Part shown: piece after piece, positions 20,201 to 28,606 of the stretch
Layout of the letters: every line of letters begins with the position of its first letter
Numbering within the stretch: the first letter of the stretch is position 1
Assembly (NCBI GenBank): GCA_963839475.1
Contig: CAWIVH010000021.1
Span: 1 to 64,000, forward strand
Origin: CAWIVH01 sp963839475
Lineage (GTDB): Bacteria; Acidobacteriota; UBA6911
Length of the DNA: 64,000 nt
Reading direction: 5' to 3'
Made by a program: the position numbers and the translations under genes
The notes under the pieces: model-generated
Database searches by the model: none
What the model was told of the DNA's origin: nothing
The model's input: only the letters and a program-made list of their open reading frames with translations

Positions 20201-22902
20201 CGGGATACATCACCACCGTTGCGGGCGGCAGCACCTATAGCGGCGAAGGGAGTTCGGCAATTTCCGCCTCCATCGGAGATCCGTATTCGCTGGCCCTCGA
20301 CAGCCGGGGAAACGTTTTTTTCGCTAGCTATTCCAATAATCGCATTTTCAAAGTGGACCGCGCGAGCGGAGTTTTAACGGCGGTGGCAGGCACCACGGGA
20401 CCTGTTACATTAAATCCGTTCGGGGACCATGGCGATGGCAAGTCTGCAACCGCAGCCCGGCTCGATTATCCCACCGGCATTGCCCTGGACCGTGCCGGGA
20501 ATCTGCTCATCGCGGAGTACAATCGCATACGCCGTGTGGAGGCCCGGACGGGTATCATCCATACCGTTGCGGGCGGAGGATGGTCGGATGGTGAAGGTGT
20601 GCCTGCCATAAAAGTCTACATTCAACCATACGGAGTCTGGGCGGATGATTCCGGGAACATTTTTTTCACCACGGATCATCGCGTTCGCAAGGTGGACACT
20701 GCCGGGATTATCACCACCATCGCAGGAACCGGGCGGAGGGGATTTAGCGGTGATGGCGGATCCGCCAAAAGTGCTGCTCTGAGCTTTCCAACCGATCTGA
20801 CCGGGGACCGGTCCGGCAATCTCTATTTTTTCGATTACGGAAACAGCCGCCTCCGCAAGGTGGATGCAGCAGGAAATATCACGACCATTGCCGGGAATGG
20901 GGAATGCAAATTCAGCGGCGATGGCGGCCCGGCAGTGAAAGCTTCATTGTGTGGTCCCGGCCAGATCAGTTTCGATATAGCTGGCAACCTTTATATTGCC
21001 GACGCGGGGGACCCGTTTAAACCCGGTACGGGAAGCCGGCGCATCCGCAAGATTGATCCTGCTGGAATCATCACGACCATTGCCGGAAAGGGAGGCGAAT
21101 CCCGTGGGGATGGCGGCCCTGCGACTGAGGCAAACTTCGCTAAACCCCTGGGTCTGGCGGTGGACTCGGCAGGACAGATTTTTATCGGAGATTTTGAGGA
21201 CTTCCGTGTTCGCCTGATTGATGTGGACGGCCAGATATCCACCATTGCAGGAAACAGTGATATCAAACTGTGGGGTGACGGCGAGGCAGCCTGGAGCTCC
21301 ACGTTTCATTATCCCAATGGAATTTCCGCCGACGCCGAAGGGAATTATTACGTCACGGATTTGAACGCAGGCCGTATCCGCCGGGTTGATGGCACGACAG
21401 GTGTCATAACCACGGTTGCCGGTGGAGGAGAGGGCTCTGACGAAAATATTCTGGCAACGGATGCTTCCCTGTCCTCTCCGTCGGCTGCGGTTGTCGATTC
21501 TGCCGGGAATCTCCTGATTGCCGACAACGACTACAACAATGCAAAATTCCTCATCCGAAAGGTAGACGCTGTCACCAAACGGATTACTACGATTGCCGGC
21601 AAGGGGCAATCGAGTTCGGATGACATACAGGCGGCAGACGCAAAACTGGATTTTATAGACGGAATGGCTACGGATGGCCAAGACAATCTTTACATTACGC
21701 AACCCGATTTGAATATTGTACGAAAGATCGACTATGCCACCGGGCGGATCACCACTGTGGCGGGAAACGGCCAGTGGGCATTCTCGGGGGATGGCGGACC
21801 TGCGACAGCAGCCTCATTGGCCTATCCCTCCGCGGTGGCGACGGATCGTGCCGGCAACATTTACATAGCCGACGAGCTCAACGGTCGCGTGCGCCGGGTG
21901 GACTCCAAAGGTATCATCACCACGATCGCGGGAAATGGCGACTTGTCCTCTCTGCCGTTAGTGGGCGGCCCCGCAACCCAGGTGAGCTTAGCTCAGCCTG
22001 GAAGCCTGGCGGTGGATTCGACCGGTAACGTTTATATCGTTGACCCGGAACAACATAGTGTTGTCAGAGTTGATGCCGTGACTGGAATCCTGACCACGGT
22101 GGCGGGCGACTGGTATTCCCTTCGCCAGGGCTATGAAGGAGACGGCGGACCTGCCGCCGCGGCGGTATTCGAAGGGCCGGATGGCCTGGCCTTAGACCCA
22201 TCCGGTAATTTGCTGATTGCAGATTCCAACAACGGCCGCATCCGGGCCGTCAAAGGGCCCTTCCCGGTCCTTCCTCCGGCGGGTCAATCCTGCAATCTAT
22301 TTTCCGATAATTTTGCCGGCGGTGATCTCAGCGGATGGAAGGTTTCCTCCAACAATGCCAGCTGGCAAGTCACGGGCGGAAAGCTTCAGGTTTCGGGCAT
22401 CCAGGGAGATCAGGTGGCGGTTGCGGAGCACTCCCTGCCCGGGTCCACCTATTTCCGACTGAACATGAATGTGGAGGTTGAGACGCCCGACAAAGCGGGC
22501 TATGGCTTCATGATAGTGCCGCTCAACCAAGCCCTGACCTTCACCGAAACGGGGGGAGCCGAGCATGCAGTTGCAGGCATTGGAATCTGGGCGACCGAAT
22601 CCAACAAGGTCGGGTTGCTGATTCGCGATGCCAAGAGCAGCCAGAACTTCATTTTCGACGCTGCCGGCCAGGAGGCTGTTTCAAGTCTGGGCATGGAGTG
22701 GCGAAACGACCGGATTCTGCTGCTGGTGAATGGGATGGAACGGTTTTTTTATGCCGCAGAATCCTTCGGGGTTAGGTCGTTGAAAGCCTCCGGAGGGATC
22801 AATCTTGATCTTCTGGGGAGCGGGCCGGGTGCGAAGATCCGTTTCAGCGGCCTTTGTCAAAGGTCCATTGCGGCATCCTCAACCACCATCGGCCCTCCCT
22901 AG
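17271..22902 (+). CDS. Giant exported NHL-repeat / IPT-domain protein, one frameshift
   Basis: About 1,880 residues from a GTG at 17271 (AGGGTGA ribosome site) with a signal peptide (FIIAFLGSILSVFPQ). Order: two to three copies of an immunoglobulin-like repeat (IFVDRTGETRTALALANP / IFVDRSGTETGIALASPG), a Big_2-like domain near 18790-18990, NHL repeats (19030-19930), one IPT/TIG domain (ITNVSPKNIPAEGG, about 19940-20180), then about ten more NHL repeats with the recurring phrase TTIAGNGxxxFSGDGGPA (20200-22260), and a C-terminal beta-sandwich (FSDNFAGGDLSGWKVSS). Removing one G from a GGGG run near 17921 joins the two frames. This is a cell-surface or secreted beta-propeller protein of a type abundant in Solibacter-like Acidobacteria; its ligand is unknown. 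Confidence 0.85.
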
Positions 22903-23049
22903 AAAACTTCAATTTTGGGACACAGGTTTTCAGCGATCCTCGTGGATCAAAATCTATGAAGATCCGTGAAAATCCGCATCCTTTCTCGCAGGTGGACAGT
23001 GAAGCGGAACCTATGTTAATCTTCCGCCGCTAAAGGGCTTTTGCGGTAA

Positions 23050-23094
23050 AGTGTGCGCCTGTAGCTCAGTTGGATAGAGCAGCAGTTTCCTAAA
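23050..23094 (+). repeat. Left attachment site (attL): 5'-half copy of tRNA-Arg
   Basis: Identical over 45 bp to 32139-32183, covering four bases before the tRNA through the anticodon loop (TTTCCTAAA). The sequence diverges immediately after, so no T-arm or acceptor 3' strand follows and this copy cannot make a tRNA. A second TTTCCTAAAC lies 16 bases further on. Confidence 0.9.
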
Positions 23095-23134
23095 TATAAA
23101 ATACGCAATTTCCTAAACGCCTGAAAACACAACG

Positions 23135-23157
23135 AAACCCGCTATTGACGCGGGTTT
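23135..23157 (+). terminator. Terminator-like hairpin just inside attL
   Basis: AAACCCGC and GCGGGTTT form an 8-bp stem with a 7-base loop, followed by TCGTGTTTTT. It sits 40 bases inside the element and could stop transcription entering from the displaced tRNA promoter. Confidence 0.55.
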
Positions 23158-23211
23158 TCGTGTTTTTGGTACGCTGCGGATTTCGGTAGTTTTTGGACGA
23201 TTTGCGAAGTT

Positions 23212-23233
23212 ATTCCCCGCCATCTACCACACC
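23212..23233 (+). repeat. 22-bp direct repeat near left end (candidate integrase arm-type site)
   Basis: Exact 22-bp match to 32064-32085, starting ATTCCCCGCC, 117 bases inside attL. In the excised circle the two copies would flank the attachment core in the same orientation, as arm-type sites of lambda-like integrases do. Alternatively it is a relic of another integrase 3' end, because the left copy can also be read as SPPSTTPA followed by a stop. Confidence 0.5.
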
Positions 23234-23738
23234 CGCCTAACCCCTCGCCTTCCCCGATCTTGCTTTGTCATGTTTCCGAACTCCCGGTGCTTTCCGGGCT
23301 GGCGGCTGCCTGAAATTTTCGCAGAACTCGGGTGTAAGAGCCGGCCGTTTCGCTGATCGAGACAAAGGCGAAATATAAGTTACAAATAGTTGGCATTAAA
23401 GGGGCTGACTGCTACTTGCTTATGGTTTGCCGTATGAGGGGAGGAGTTGTGAAAGCCGCTCGCAGTAAAATAAAAGCGTAAGTCGCATGAATACAACACC
23501 TTAAGAGCACGCGCTGCGTTTATCCACTATATATAGGGGGGTAAACGTCAATTACACGGGTGGCGGTCGTTGAAAGACCTGCAAAACAGCAACTTACCCG
23601 GCGAGCCGTGTAATTTTGCCGTATGAGGGGAGGAGTTGTGAGAGCCACGCGTACCAAAATAAACTCACAAGCGGCCTAAACGGAATACTTTGCGGGTGCC
23701 TAGTACGCTTTTCCCGTATGTATAGGGGGCAAACGTCA

Positions 23739-23804
23739 ATGACACGGGTGGAATCGCGCGGCCTCGGGATTACTCGACAACGGGTAAACGCAATCCAAAT
23801 ATAG
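23739..23804 (+). CDS. Micro-ORF with sigma-region-4.2-like HTH (21 residues)
   Basis: An ATG 11 bases after GGGGG opens a 21-residue frame whose core LGITRQRVNAIQ matches the sigma-70 region 4.2 pattern LGxxRxRVxxI(E/Q). It is in repeat unit 3 of the array. Beyond the stop the same frame resumes similarity (AKKRL) to the longer copies, so this may be a decayed copy. Expression is unproven. Confidence 0.3.
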   Translation: MTRVESRGLGITRQRVNAIQI

Positions 23805-23865
23805 GCAAAGAAAAGGCTTATCGGATAGGCCGTTGTTTTTTACCGTAGAAGTGAGGGGGCATTGA

Positions 23866-24081
23866 ATGGAATACAGACCGCAAACCCGACTCCTCACACG
23901 CGGCCTTGGGATAGGTCGGACACGGGTGGAGGCTATTGAAGTTGTGGCAAAGAAAAGGCTTACAAGACAGCCCGTGTTATTTTGCCGTAGAAGTGAGGGG
24001 GTACCTCATGGAATACAGACTGGAAAACCGACTCCTCGCGCGCGGCCCTGGGATATCTTGGGGACGGGTGAGGGCTATTGA
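23866..24081 (+). CDS. Small HTH-like protein of the repeat array (71 residues)
   Basis: ATG at 23866 behind GTGAGGGGG. The first 45 residues (MEYRPQTRLLTRGLGIG, then RTRVEAIEVVAKKRLTRQ) are paralogous to the next unit at 24008. LGIGRTRVEAIE...A..L fits the DNA-recognition helices of sigma region 4.2. The tail from about residue 46 reads the next repeat unit out of frame and is probably not conserved. No further domain is seen. It could be a small DNA-binding regulator or an accident of a non-coding repeat. Confidence 0.35.
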   Translation: MEYRPQTRLLTRGLGIGRTRVEAIEVVAKKRLTRQPVLFCRRSEGVPHGIQTGKPTPRARPWDILGTGEGY

Positions 24082-24145
24082 AGCCTCAGCAAAAAAAGGA
24101 CTTACAAGGCAGGCCGTACCATTTTGCCGTAGAAGTGAGGGATGA
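24008..24145 (+). CDS. Small HTH-like protein of the repeat array (45 residues)
   Basis: ATG at 24008 behind GTGAGGGGG at 10 bases. It starts MEYRLENRLLARGPGIS and has RVRAIEASAKKGLTRQ, about 65% identical to residues 1-45 of the previous unit, then ends at FCRRSEG where the next repeat block begins. It overlaps the previous frame by 74 bases in another phase. Conservation of the paired protein sequences hints at coding function, but one glycine of the HTH turn is replaced by proline. Confidence 0.35.
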   Translation: MEYRLENRLLARGPGISWGRVRAIEASAKKGLTRQAVPFCRRSEG

Positions 24146-24302
24146 ATTCGATGAATTTGCCCGACTCACACTAAGTCCAATCAGAAGAGTCGCTTAATGC
24201 GGGTTTTGGGTGAAGAACCGTATTAGTGAGGGATGAAAAATTTTAAAAATGAACTCACCGCAAACAATCAGGACTTCCACAAAAAATATCAAGGGGGGCG
24301 AC

Positions 24303-24539
24303 ATGAGCGCGAGCTTCCGAAGCGCTGATTTAGGTCTAAGTGCGTTTCTTCGATCCAGGGGACATCGCATCACCACCATTGAAAGAAATGGCGGCGGCCG
24401 ATCGACTTTTGTTTTCACAGAATCTCCGAAGCTTCAAGCGGATGTGACGGTCTGGATCAATGAGGAGGAATCCTCCATGTCCGCGAGGCGGTTTTTTGAC
24501 AACCTGCGCGACCTGAAGGGCGTCACGGCGACAAGTTAA
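24303..24539 (+). CDS. DUF5659-like small protein
   Basis: 78 residues from ATG 24303 (AAGGGGGG six bases before; an upstream in-frame ATG at 24249 lacks a site). The pattern ADLGLSAFLRSRGHRI, then TFVFTESPKLQADV, then ARRFFDNLRDLKG follows the DUF5659 family as I remember it (short phage and mobile-element proteins of unknown function, often just before a primase-helicase). It is the first gene after the repeat array and probably opens the replication operon. Confidence 0.6.
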   Translation: MSASFRSADLGLSAFLRSRGHRITTIERNGGGRSTFVFTESPKLQADVTVWINEEESSMSARRFFDNLRDLKGVTATS

Positions 24540-24554
24540 GGTGCGGAGTTAAAA

Positions 24555-24845
24555 ATGCGAAATGAACCTGTGAACAAACGAAAACCTCCAAAACGCAAAT
24601 CCGGCTGGGGCAAGGGTCCGCGAAGAATCGCGGGCGAGGCCCTAGGCATTCCTGAAACCGCTGAAATGTTTTTCGGGGGCTCGACGCATACAGTTCGAGG
24701 CTTGATTCGGCGCGGCCAACTGCCTTACAGGCGCCTAGGCGGGCGGATTATCTGCCTCAAGAGCGAACTGACGGATTTTCTTGGATCGCTGCCCGGCGTT
24801 ACCGCTGCGGAAGCTCGGGCGAATGTGGAGGCCAGGTCATGTTAA
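24555..24845 (+). CDS. Excisionase-like HTH protein
   Basis: A 96-residue basic protein. Residues 1-30 are Lys/Arg-rich; residues 35-80 form a MerR/excisionase-type winged HTH (ETAEMFFGGSTHTVRGLIRR, then GQLPYRRLGGRIICLKSELT), the pattern of the helix_turn_helix_17/AlpA group. Such proteins direct integrase towards excision or activate element genes. It overlaps the primase start by 7 bases, so the two are coupled. Confidence 0.7.
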   Translation: MRNEPVNKRKPPKRKSGWGKGPRRIAGEALGIPETAEMFFGGSTHTVRGLIRRGQLPYRRLGGRIICLKSELTDFLGSLPGVTAAEARANVEARSC

Positions 24846-26767
24846 TCCGGCCTCTCGAATCTCCCCGCATGATTCGCCACGCCCTGGCCTATGCCCGGCG
24901 AGGTTTCGCAGTATTGCCGGTCTATCCGCCGTTTGGATCCGTTTGCACTTGCGGCAATCCCGATTGCGACAGCATCGGAAAGCATCCGATTGAATCACTT
25001 GTGCCTCATGGTTCAACCGACGCCTCGATGGACGCGGCGAGGGTCCGCAGATGGTGGAAGAAGTACCCGAATGCAAATATCGGAATCCGAATTCCTAAGG
25101 GCATGATTGTGGTGGACGCCGACGCCCGGAAGGGCGGGCCGGCAAAACTTGAGGCCTTGAAAAAACAGAACGGCGATCTGATCACCTGGCGCTGTATGAC
25201 GGGGAGCGGCAACGGAAGCAGCCATGATTTTCTCAAAATCCCTTCTGAGGGAAAACTTCGCGGCACCCTGGGAGAAGGGCTCGACATTAAAACGCCAGAT
25301 AGTTACGTCGTAGCGGTTCCCAGTCTGCACAAATCTGGAAAGCGATATCAGTGGTCGCCGGATTCCTCGCGCACACTGGCGGAGATTTCGCCGGCATGGG
25401 CGAAGCTGGTTTTCAGCGGGTCCAATGGAACCGGCCAAAAAGAAAAACTTGATACGGCGTCGGTCCTGGCCGGCGTTCCCGAGGGAAAGCGGGATGACGC
25501 CACCTGGCGGCTGGCCTGTAAACTTCGTAATGCCGATGTGCCATTCGATATTGCCCTGAAGCTTGTTCTCGAAGCGGCGGCAAATTGCACTCCGGCTTTT
25601 TCGCCAAAAGTGGCGCGGGAAAAGGTTGAGCGAGCCTTTCAGCGCTACCAGCCGAGCCCGGAACAACCGCCTCCACCGAGCGAGGATCCAGACCTGATAG
25701 CCCAATTTGGCGCTGGCCGCAGGGACGGCAAAGGTTTGTCTGCTCCATGGGAACCTCAGCAACCATTTGAACCAAAGGAATACTGGGGCGCTTTTGATGT
25801 TGCCGATATTGAATCCTGGGCCTGCCCGGAATTGGAACCAGTAATTGAGGGGATCCTTGCGAAAGGCAATTTATGCTGGCTCGCGGCCGAATCTCAAACC
25901 GGGAAAACCCTGTTCATGCTTTGGATCTGCCTCCAGCTGCTCCGAAGAGGATCGCTTTTTGATAAGTTCCCGATCACCCCGGTTAAAAAGATTCTCTATC
26001 TCGCCTGTGAAGATCCAGCCCGGAGATTCAAATCCCGACTTCTGGACATGAGGCCCGGAGCAATCGAGCGGGGCCGGTTTGTTGTCTATGTTTCTCCGGG
26101 TTTATCAATCGCGGATCCCGACTCTTTTGACTTCCTCGAAAAGATGATCCTCGAAGGAGGTTATGACCTGGCCGTGCTCGACACCTTCCAGGCGGCGACC
26201 ATGGGAATCTCCAGTTTCGATGATGAAAAACTGAGCGTCGTTATTCGCCGGCTGCTAACGATCACCCGCAAACTCGGCGCAACGATCATCGTAAACGATC
26301 ATTTTCGCAAAACCCAGAATCACAAGAAACGGGCAGACCTTGACATAAACGACGTCAAAGGCTCGGGCGGGAAGATTCAGAATGCGGACGTTTTTCTGCT
26401 CATGGATCGCCAGGACGGGCAGCTTCGAATATTTGGAAGATCGAAGGAATGGGACAAGCCTATTGGATTGCTTGTCAATGTCGCCCCGCAGGGATCACAT
26501 GAAACCGAGAAATTTAGCTTCGCCGGCGACCTTGAACTATTCGGGGTAAGGTCAACTCAAAAGGGAGAAGCGAGCAAGCAATCCATCCTCGAAGCAGTGG
26601 AAAAATCAACGGGCCGCATTTCCTGCGGCGATATCGTCAAGGCAACACACTTGTCCAAAGCGACTGTCCGAAGGCACCTGACAGCCTTAGTTGAGGCTGA
26701 AAAGGTGCTCGAAGAGGGTGAAGGACGCTGGACACGATACTCGTCTATGGATCATTCAAGAAAATAG
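24839..26767 (+). CDS. Bifunctional primase-polymerase / RepA-like replicative helicase
   Basis: 642 residues, ATG 24839 behind GGAGG. Residues about 11-190 are a Prim-Pol (archaeo-eukaryotic primase) domain: ALAYARRGFAVLPVYPP, a cysteine/His patch (Cys36, Cys38, Cys43, His49) and the metal-binding Asp93-x-Asp95 in VVDADA. Residues about 340-540 are a RecA-fold RepA-type ATPase with Walker A AESQTGKTLF (Lys356) and Walker B LAVLDTF (Asp448). A winged helix occupies about 575-642 (IVKATHLSKATVRRHLTALV). The fusion is the replication protein of many phages, plasmids and satellites: it opens and primes the element's own origin. It is the core replication gene of this element. Confidence 0.85.
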   Translation: MLIRPLESPRMIRHALAYARRGFAVLPVYPPFGSVCTCGNPDCDSIGKHPIESLVPHGSTDASMDAARVRRWWKKYPNANIGIRIPKGMIVVDADARKGGPAKLEALKKQNGDLITWRCMTGSGNGSSHDFLKIPSEGKLRGTLGEGLDIKTPDSYVVAVPSLHKSGKRYQWSPDSSRTLAEISPAWAKLVFSGSNGTGQKEKLDTASVLAGVPEGKRDDATWRLACKLRNADVPFDIALKLVLEAAANCTPAFSPKVAREKVERAFQRYQPSPEQPPPPSEDPDLIAQFGAGRRDGKGLSAPWEPQQPFEPKEYWGAFDVADIESWACPELEPVIEGILAKGNLCWLAAESQTGKTLFMLWICLQLLRRGSLFDKFPITPVKKILYLACEDPARRFKSRLLDMRPGAIERGRFVVYVSPGLSIADPDSFDFLEKMILEGGYDLAVLDTFQAATMGISSFDDEKLSVVIRRLLTITRKLGATIIVNDHFRKTQNHKKRADLDINDVKGSGGKIQNADVFLLMDRQDGQLRIFGRSKEWDKPIGLLVNVAPQGSHETEKFSFAGDLELFGVRSTQKGEASKQSILEAVEKSTGRISCGDIVKATHLSKATVRRHLTALVEAEKVLEEGEGRWTRYSSMDHSRK

Positions 26768-26856
26768 GGACAAATGAGCCATATAGCAATTCGCATCGAA
26801 TCAATAGTTTCTATCGCTCAAAGCAAACTGAGCCTTAGAAAAAGCAACCACAAATA

Positions 26857-26964
26857 GGGGGAGAAAATGCCACTTTTAAAGGGCATTTCTCCCCGATGGA
26901 AGTTCTATGACTCATCGACTCATTCCCCCTATAGGGGTGAGTCATAGAAATGAGTCATAGAAAA
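26857..26964. other. Candidate replication origin or operator: palindrome and iteron cluster
   Basis: The 208-base AT-rich gap after the primase-helicase gene contains a 13-bp hairpin (GGGGAGAAAATGCC against GGCATTTCTCCCC, 26857-26894), the palindrome CCCCTATAGGGG (26926-26937), two direct copies of GAGTCATAGAAA (26939 and 26953) and an inverted copy TTCTATGACTC (26903-26913). Such iteron and dyad groups next to a primase-helicase gene are typical of element origins. A transcriptional operator is an alternative. Confidence 0.45.
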
Positions 26965-26975
26965 TTGGGGGCGAA

Positions 26976-27149
26976 ATGCCATACATCGAACAGATTTTGA
27001 CCGCCCTGGCCGATGGCCAGATCTCACCTGATGCGGCGACTCGGGCAACCATTGCCCATGACTCGTGGTGCGGAATATTTCAAGGGCAACCGTGCAACTG
27101 CGAGCCGACCATCACATTCGATCAATTAAAGGCAGAGGTTGTGCAATGA
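26976..27149 (+). CDS. Small hypothetical protein (57 residues)
   Basis: ATG 26976 follows GGGGGCGAA. Begins MPYIEQILTALADGQISPD and has a Cys cluster CGIF...PCNC. It ends in the ATGA that starts the next gene, so it is coupled to it. Not recognised; probably an element-specific small protein. It lies immediately after the candidate origin. Confidence 0.5.
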   Translation: MPYIEQILTALADGQISPDAATRATIAHDSWCGIFQGQPCNCEPTITFDQLKAEVVQ

Positions 27150-27334
27150 GTGAGCAAATGGACCTTGAACATTTCAGGAATTTATCCTTTCAAACAAAAC
27201 GCCGCGTGCGCGTGCGCGTGAGGCGCGACAAGGCAGCGCAATTCCGGGCGAGGGTGCAGGCCTTACTTGATGCTTACGGCTCGGCAGTGCCCGTCAAACA
27301 CCAAGCAAAAAGGAGTAAGAATCATGAAACCTAG
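27146..27334 (+). CDS. Small basic hypothetical protein (62 residues)
   Basis: ATG 27146 overlaps the previous stop. Strongly basic (TKRRVRVRVRRDKAAQFRAR) with a helical middle; it could bind nucleic acid, but no family is recognised. Its 3' end overlaps the next gene by 11 bases. Confidence 0.5.
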   Translation: MSEQMDLEHFRNLSFQTKRRVRVRVRRDKAAQFRARVQALLDAYGSAVPVKHQAKRSKNHET

Positions 27335-27557
27335 CCGCAAACGGAAGTCAAAGGATCTGTGCCTCGCGTGTGAGGTTCTGAATCACGCGGAAGCCATCCA
27401 AGAATGTTTTCAAGTTCTCAGCGAATTGGCGCCCGGCCCGATGACAAAGGAAAGGGAAGCTGAAGTTGAGCAACTGCTAAACCGCATTGGGGCGATCATC
27501 GACGAAATCGAGAAAGAACTTGGACGGTTCGGTGAATCGGGCGACCGGGTGGGGTAG
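27324..27557 (+). CDS. Small hypothetical protein with CxxC (77 residues)
   Basis: ATG 27324 lies behind AAGGAG at good spacing; upstream in-frame starts lack a site. A basic start (KPSRKRKSK), a single CLAC motif and a C-terminal amphipathic helix (EREAEVEQLLNRIGAIIDEI). No family recognised. Part of the run of small genes between replication and terminase genes. Confidence 0.5.
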   Translation: MKPSRKRKSKDLCLACEVLNHAEAIQECFQVLSELAPGPMTKEREAEVEQLLNRIGAIIDEIEKELGRFGESGDRVG

Positions 27558-27645
27558 GGGGGGGCGAATCATAAGGCTCGCCCCCCTCCAAACCGGGCCG
27601 CGCCTTTATTTTCGTGAAATTAAGAAAATCATGAGGGAAATTTCC

Positions 27646-27978
27646 ATGAAAAATGCTCAAAAACCACCTTCCGGGCTTTCGAAAAGCGGAAAGGCCCTGT
27701 GGAAGTCTTTGCAGGCCGAATTCGGGATTATGGACGCGTCCGGCCTTGAATACCTGACTGCCGGCTGCGCTCACCGCGACCGGATGATCGAGGCCCGCGA
27801 AATCATTCAAAAAGAAGGCAGCATCGTGCTTGATCGTTTCGGCCAGCAGCGGGCGCACCCGGCCTGCGCGGTTGAGAGGGATGCGTCGGCCTCGATGCTT
27901 CGATGCTTCCGAGCCCTGAATTTGGATACAACTCCAAACCACCCGGCACCCGGCCGACCCCCTGGAGGAAAGTTCTAA
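27646..27978 (+). CDS. terS: P27-type phage terminase small subunit
   Basis: 110 residues from ATG 27646 (GAGGGA upstream; an in-frame ATG at 27631 is possible). The pattern GLSKSGKALWKSLQAEFGI, a DASGLEYL segment, HRDRMIEAREII...G and a C-terminal SASMLRCFRALNL match the P27/Terminase_4 small-subunit family, which recognises the packaging site of phage DNA. No large subunit, portal or capsid gene follows. A lone TerS is a hallmark of satellites that redirect a helper phage's packaging motor. The stop overlaps the next start (TAATG). Confidence 0.75.
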   Translation: MKNAQKPPSGLSKSGKALWKSLQAEFGIMDASGLEYLTAGCAHRDRMIEAREIIQKEGSIVLDRFGQQRAHPACAVERDASASMLRCFRALNLDTTPNHPAPGRPPGGKF

Positions 27979-28547
27979 TGGCAACAACAAAAAGACGATC
28001 GAACCGAGTCATGCAGTCAGCAGGATTGCGGAAAAATCAGGTCGAATACTTCCTGCTCGGCACTTATTTCGGCCGAGGCGAAGCCTTTCCAAGCGCTGAA
28101 GCCGAGCTTGCCGCCTGGCGGGAATACTTCGAGGCCCTTCTTGATGCGTGGTTCACCCGCGAACCCGAGTTGTTTTGCAGGCCGGCCGCTTGGTGGAGGT
28201 TTGACGCGCCGGAACCACGGCGCCGGACACGCGGCGAAGGCCCGGCCGAAAGTGTCGATTGGTTTGGCACGCCCGGAATCGCCGGATCGCCGGATGAAAC
28301 TTTTGAAACTCAGTTTTCGTTTTTTCGCCGGCACCCGGAACTACTGACGGCGGCCGAACGCCGGATGCAACTTGGCCCGGCCACTATCCGCTGGCGGCAA
28401 ATGCCAGACTCCGAAATGGCCGAGACAGGCTATCTGTTGGATCACCTATGGCTGCTTTCGGATTCGAGCCGCGCGGCATTTGAAGCGCACCTGGCCGAGC
28501 GAAATTTGGATTCAACCGGGCCGGAGCACTCCGGCCGTACTCAGTAA
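27978..28547 (+). CDS. Phage-type hypothetical protein following terS
   Basis: 189 residues, ATG overlapping the terS stop, with GGAGGAAAG as ribosome site. Rich in Trp and Arg: AAWWRFDAPEPRRRT is a phrase I associate with unassigned phage proteins encoded next to terminases. No catalytic motif is visible. Coupling to terS suggests a shared role in packaging or early morphogenesis; this is context inference. Confidence 0.55.
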   Translation: MATTKRRSNRVMQSAGLRKNQVEYFLLGTYFGRGEAFPSAEAELAAWREYFEALLDAWFTREPELFCRPAAWWRFDAPEPRRRTRGEGPAESVDWFGTPGIAGSPDETFETQFSFFRRHPELLTAAERRMQLGPATIRWRQMPDSEMAETGYLLDHLWLLSDSSRAAFEAHLAERNLDSTGPEHSGRTQ

Positions 28548-28606
28548 ACACCGCGCCGGGCGGACCCCCGGCATTAACTGGGCCTGTGGCCTAGAAAGGC
28601 AGTTTT

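Larger units (their letters stand above)
23426..24233 (+). repeat. Array of diverged tandem repeats with a recurring TTTGCCGTA...GAGGG block
   Basis: The block recurs at 23426, 23615, about 23836, 23980, 24122 and (degenerate) 24215. The first two units are about 189 bp apart and share two further blocks (TATAGGGGG near 23533 and 23720; ACACGGGTGG). The next three are about 142 bp apart and share CGCGGCC...GGGAT, ACGGGTG, GCTATTGAA and AAAAGGCTTAC. The GAGGG end of each block is placed like a ribosome-binding site before an ATG or GTG. Units 3-5 encode related peptides resembling the recognition HTH of sigma-70 region 4.2. It is not a CRISPR: units are long, diverged and lack spacers. The stretch 23160-23420 to its left shows nothing else I recognise. 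Confidence 0.7.

Noticed and set aside
23055..23094. Second tRNA-Arg gene at the left end
   Set aside because: Only the 5' half through the anticodon loop is present; T arm and acceptor 3' strand are missing. It is attL.
23205..23240. tmRNA or tRNA 3' end (CCCCGCCATCTACCA-like)
   Set aside because: No T-arm pairing or upstream tmRNA structure found; better explained as one of two 22-bp repeats of the element.
23426..24233. CRISPR array
   Set aside because: Units are 90-220 bp, diverged along their whole length, with no short exact repeats and no cas genes.
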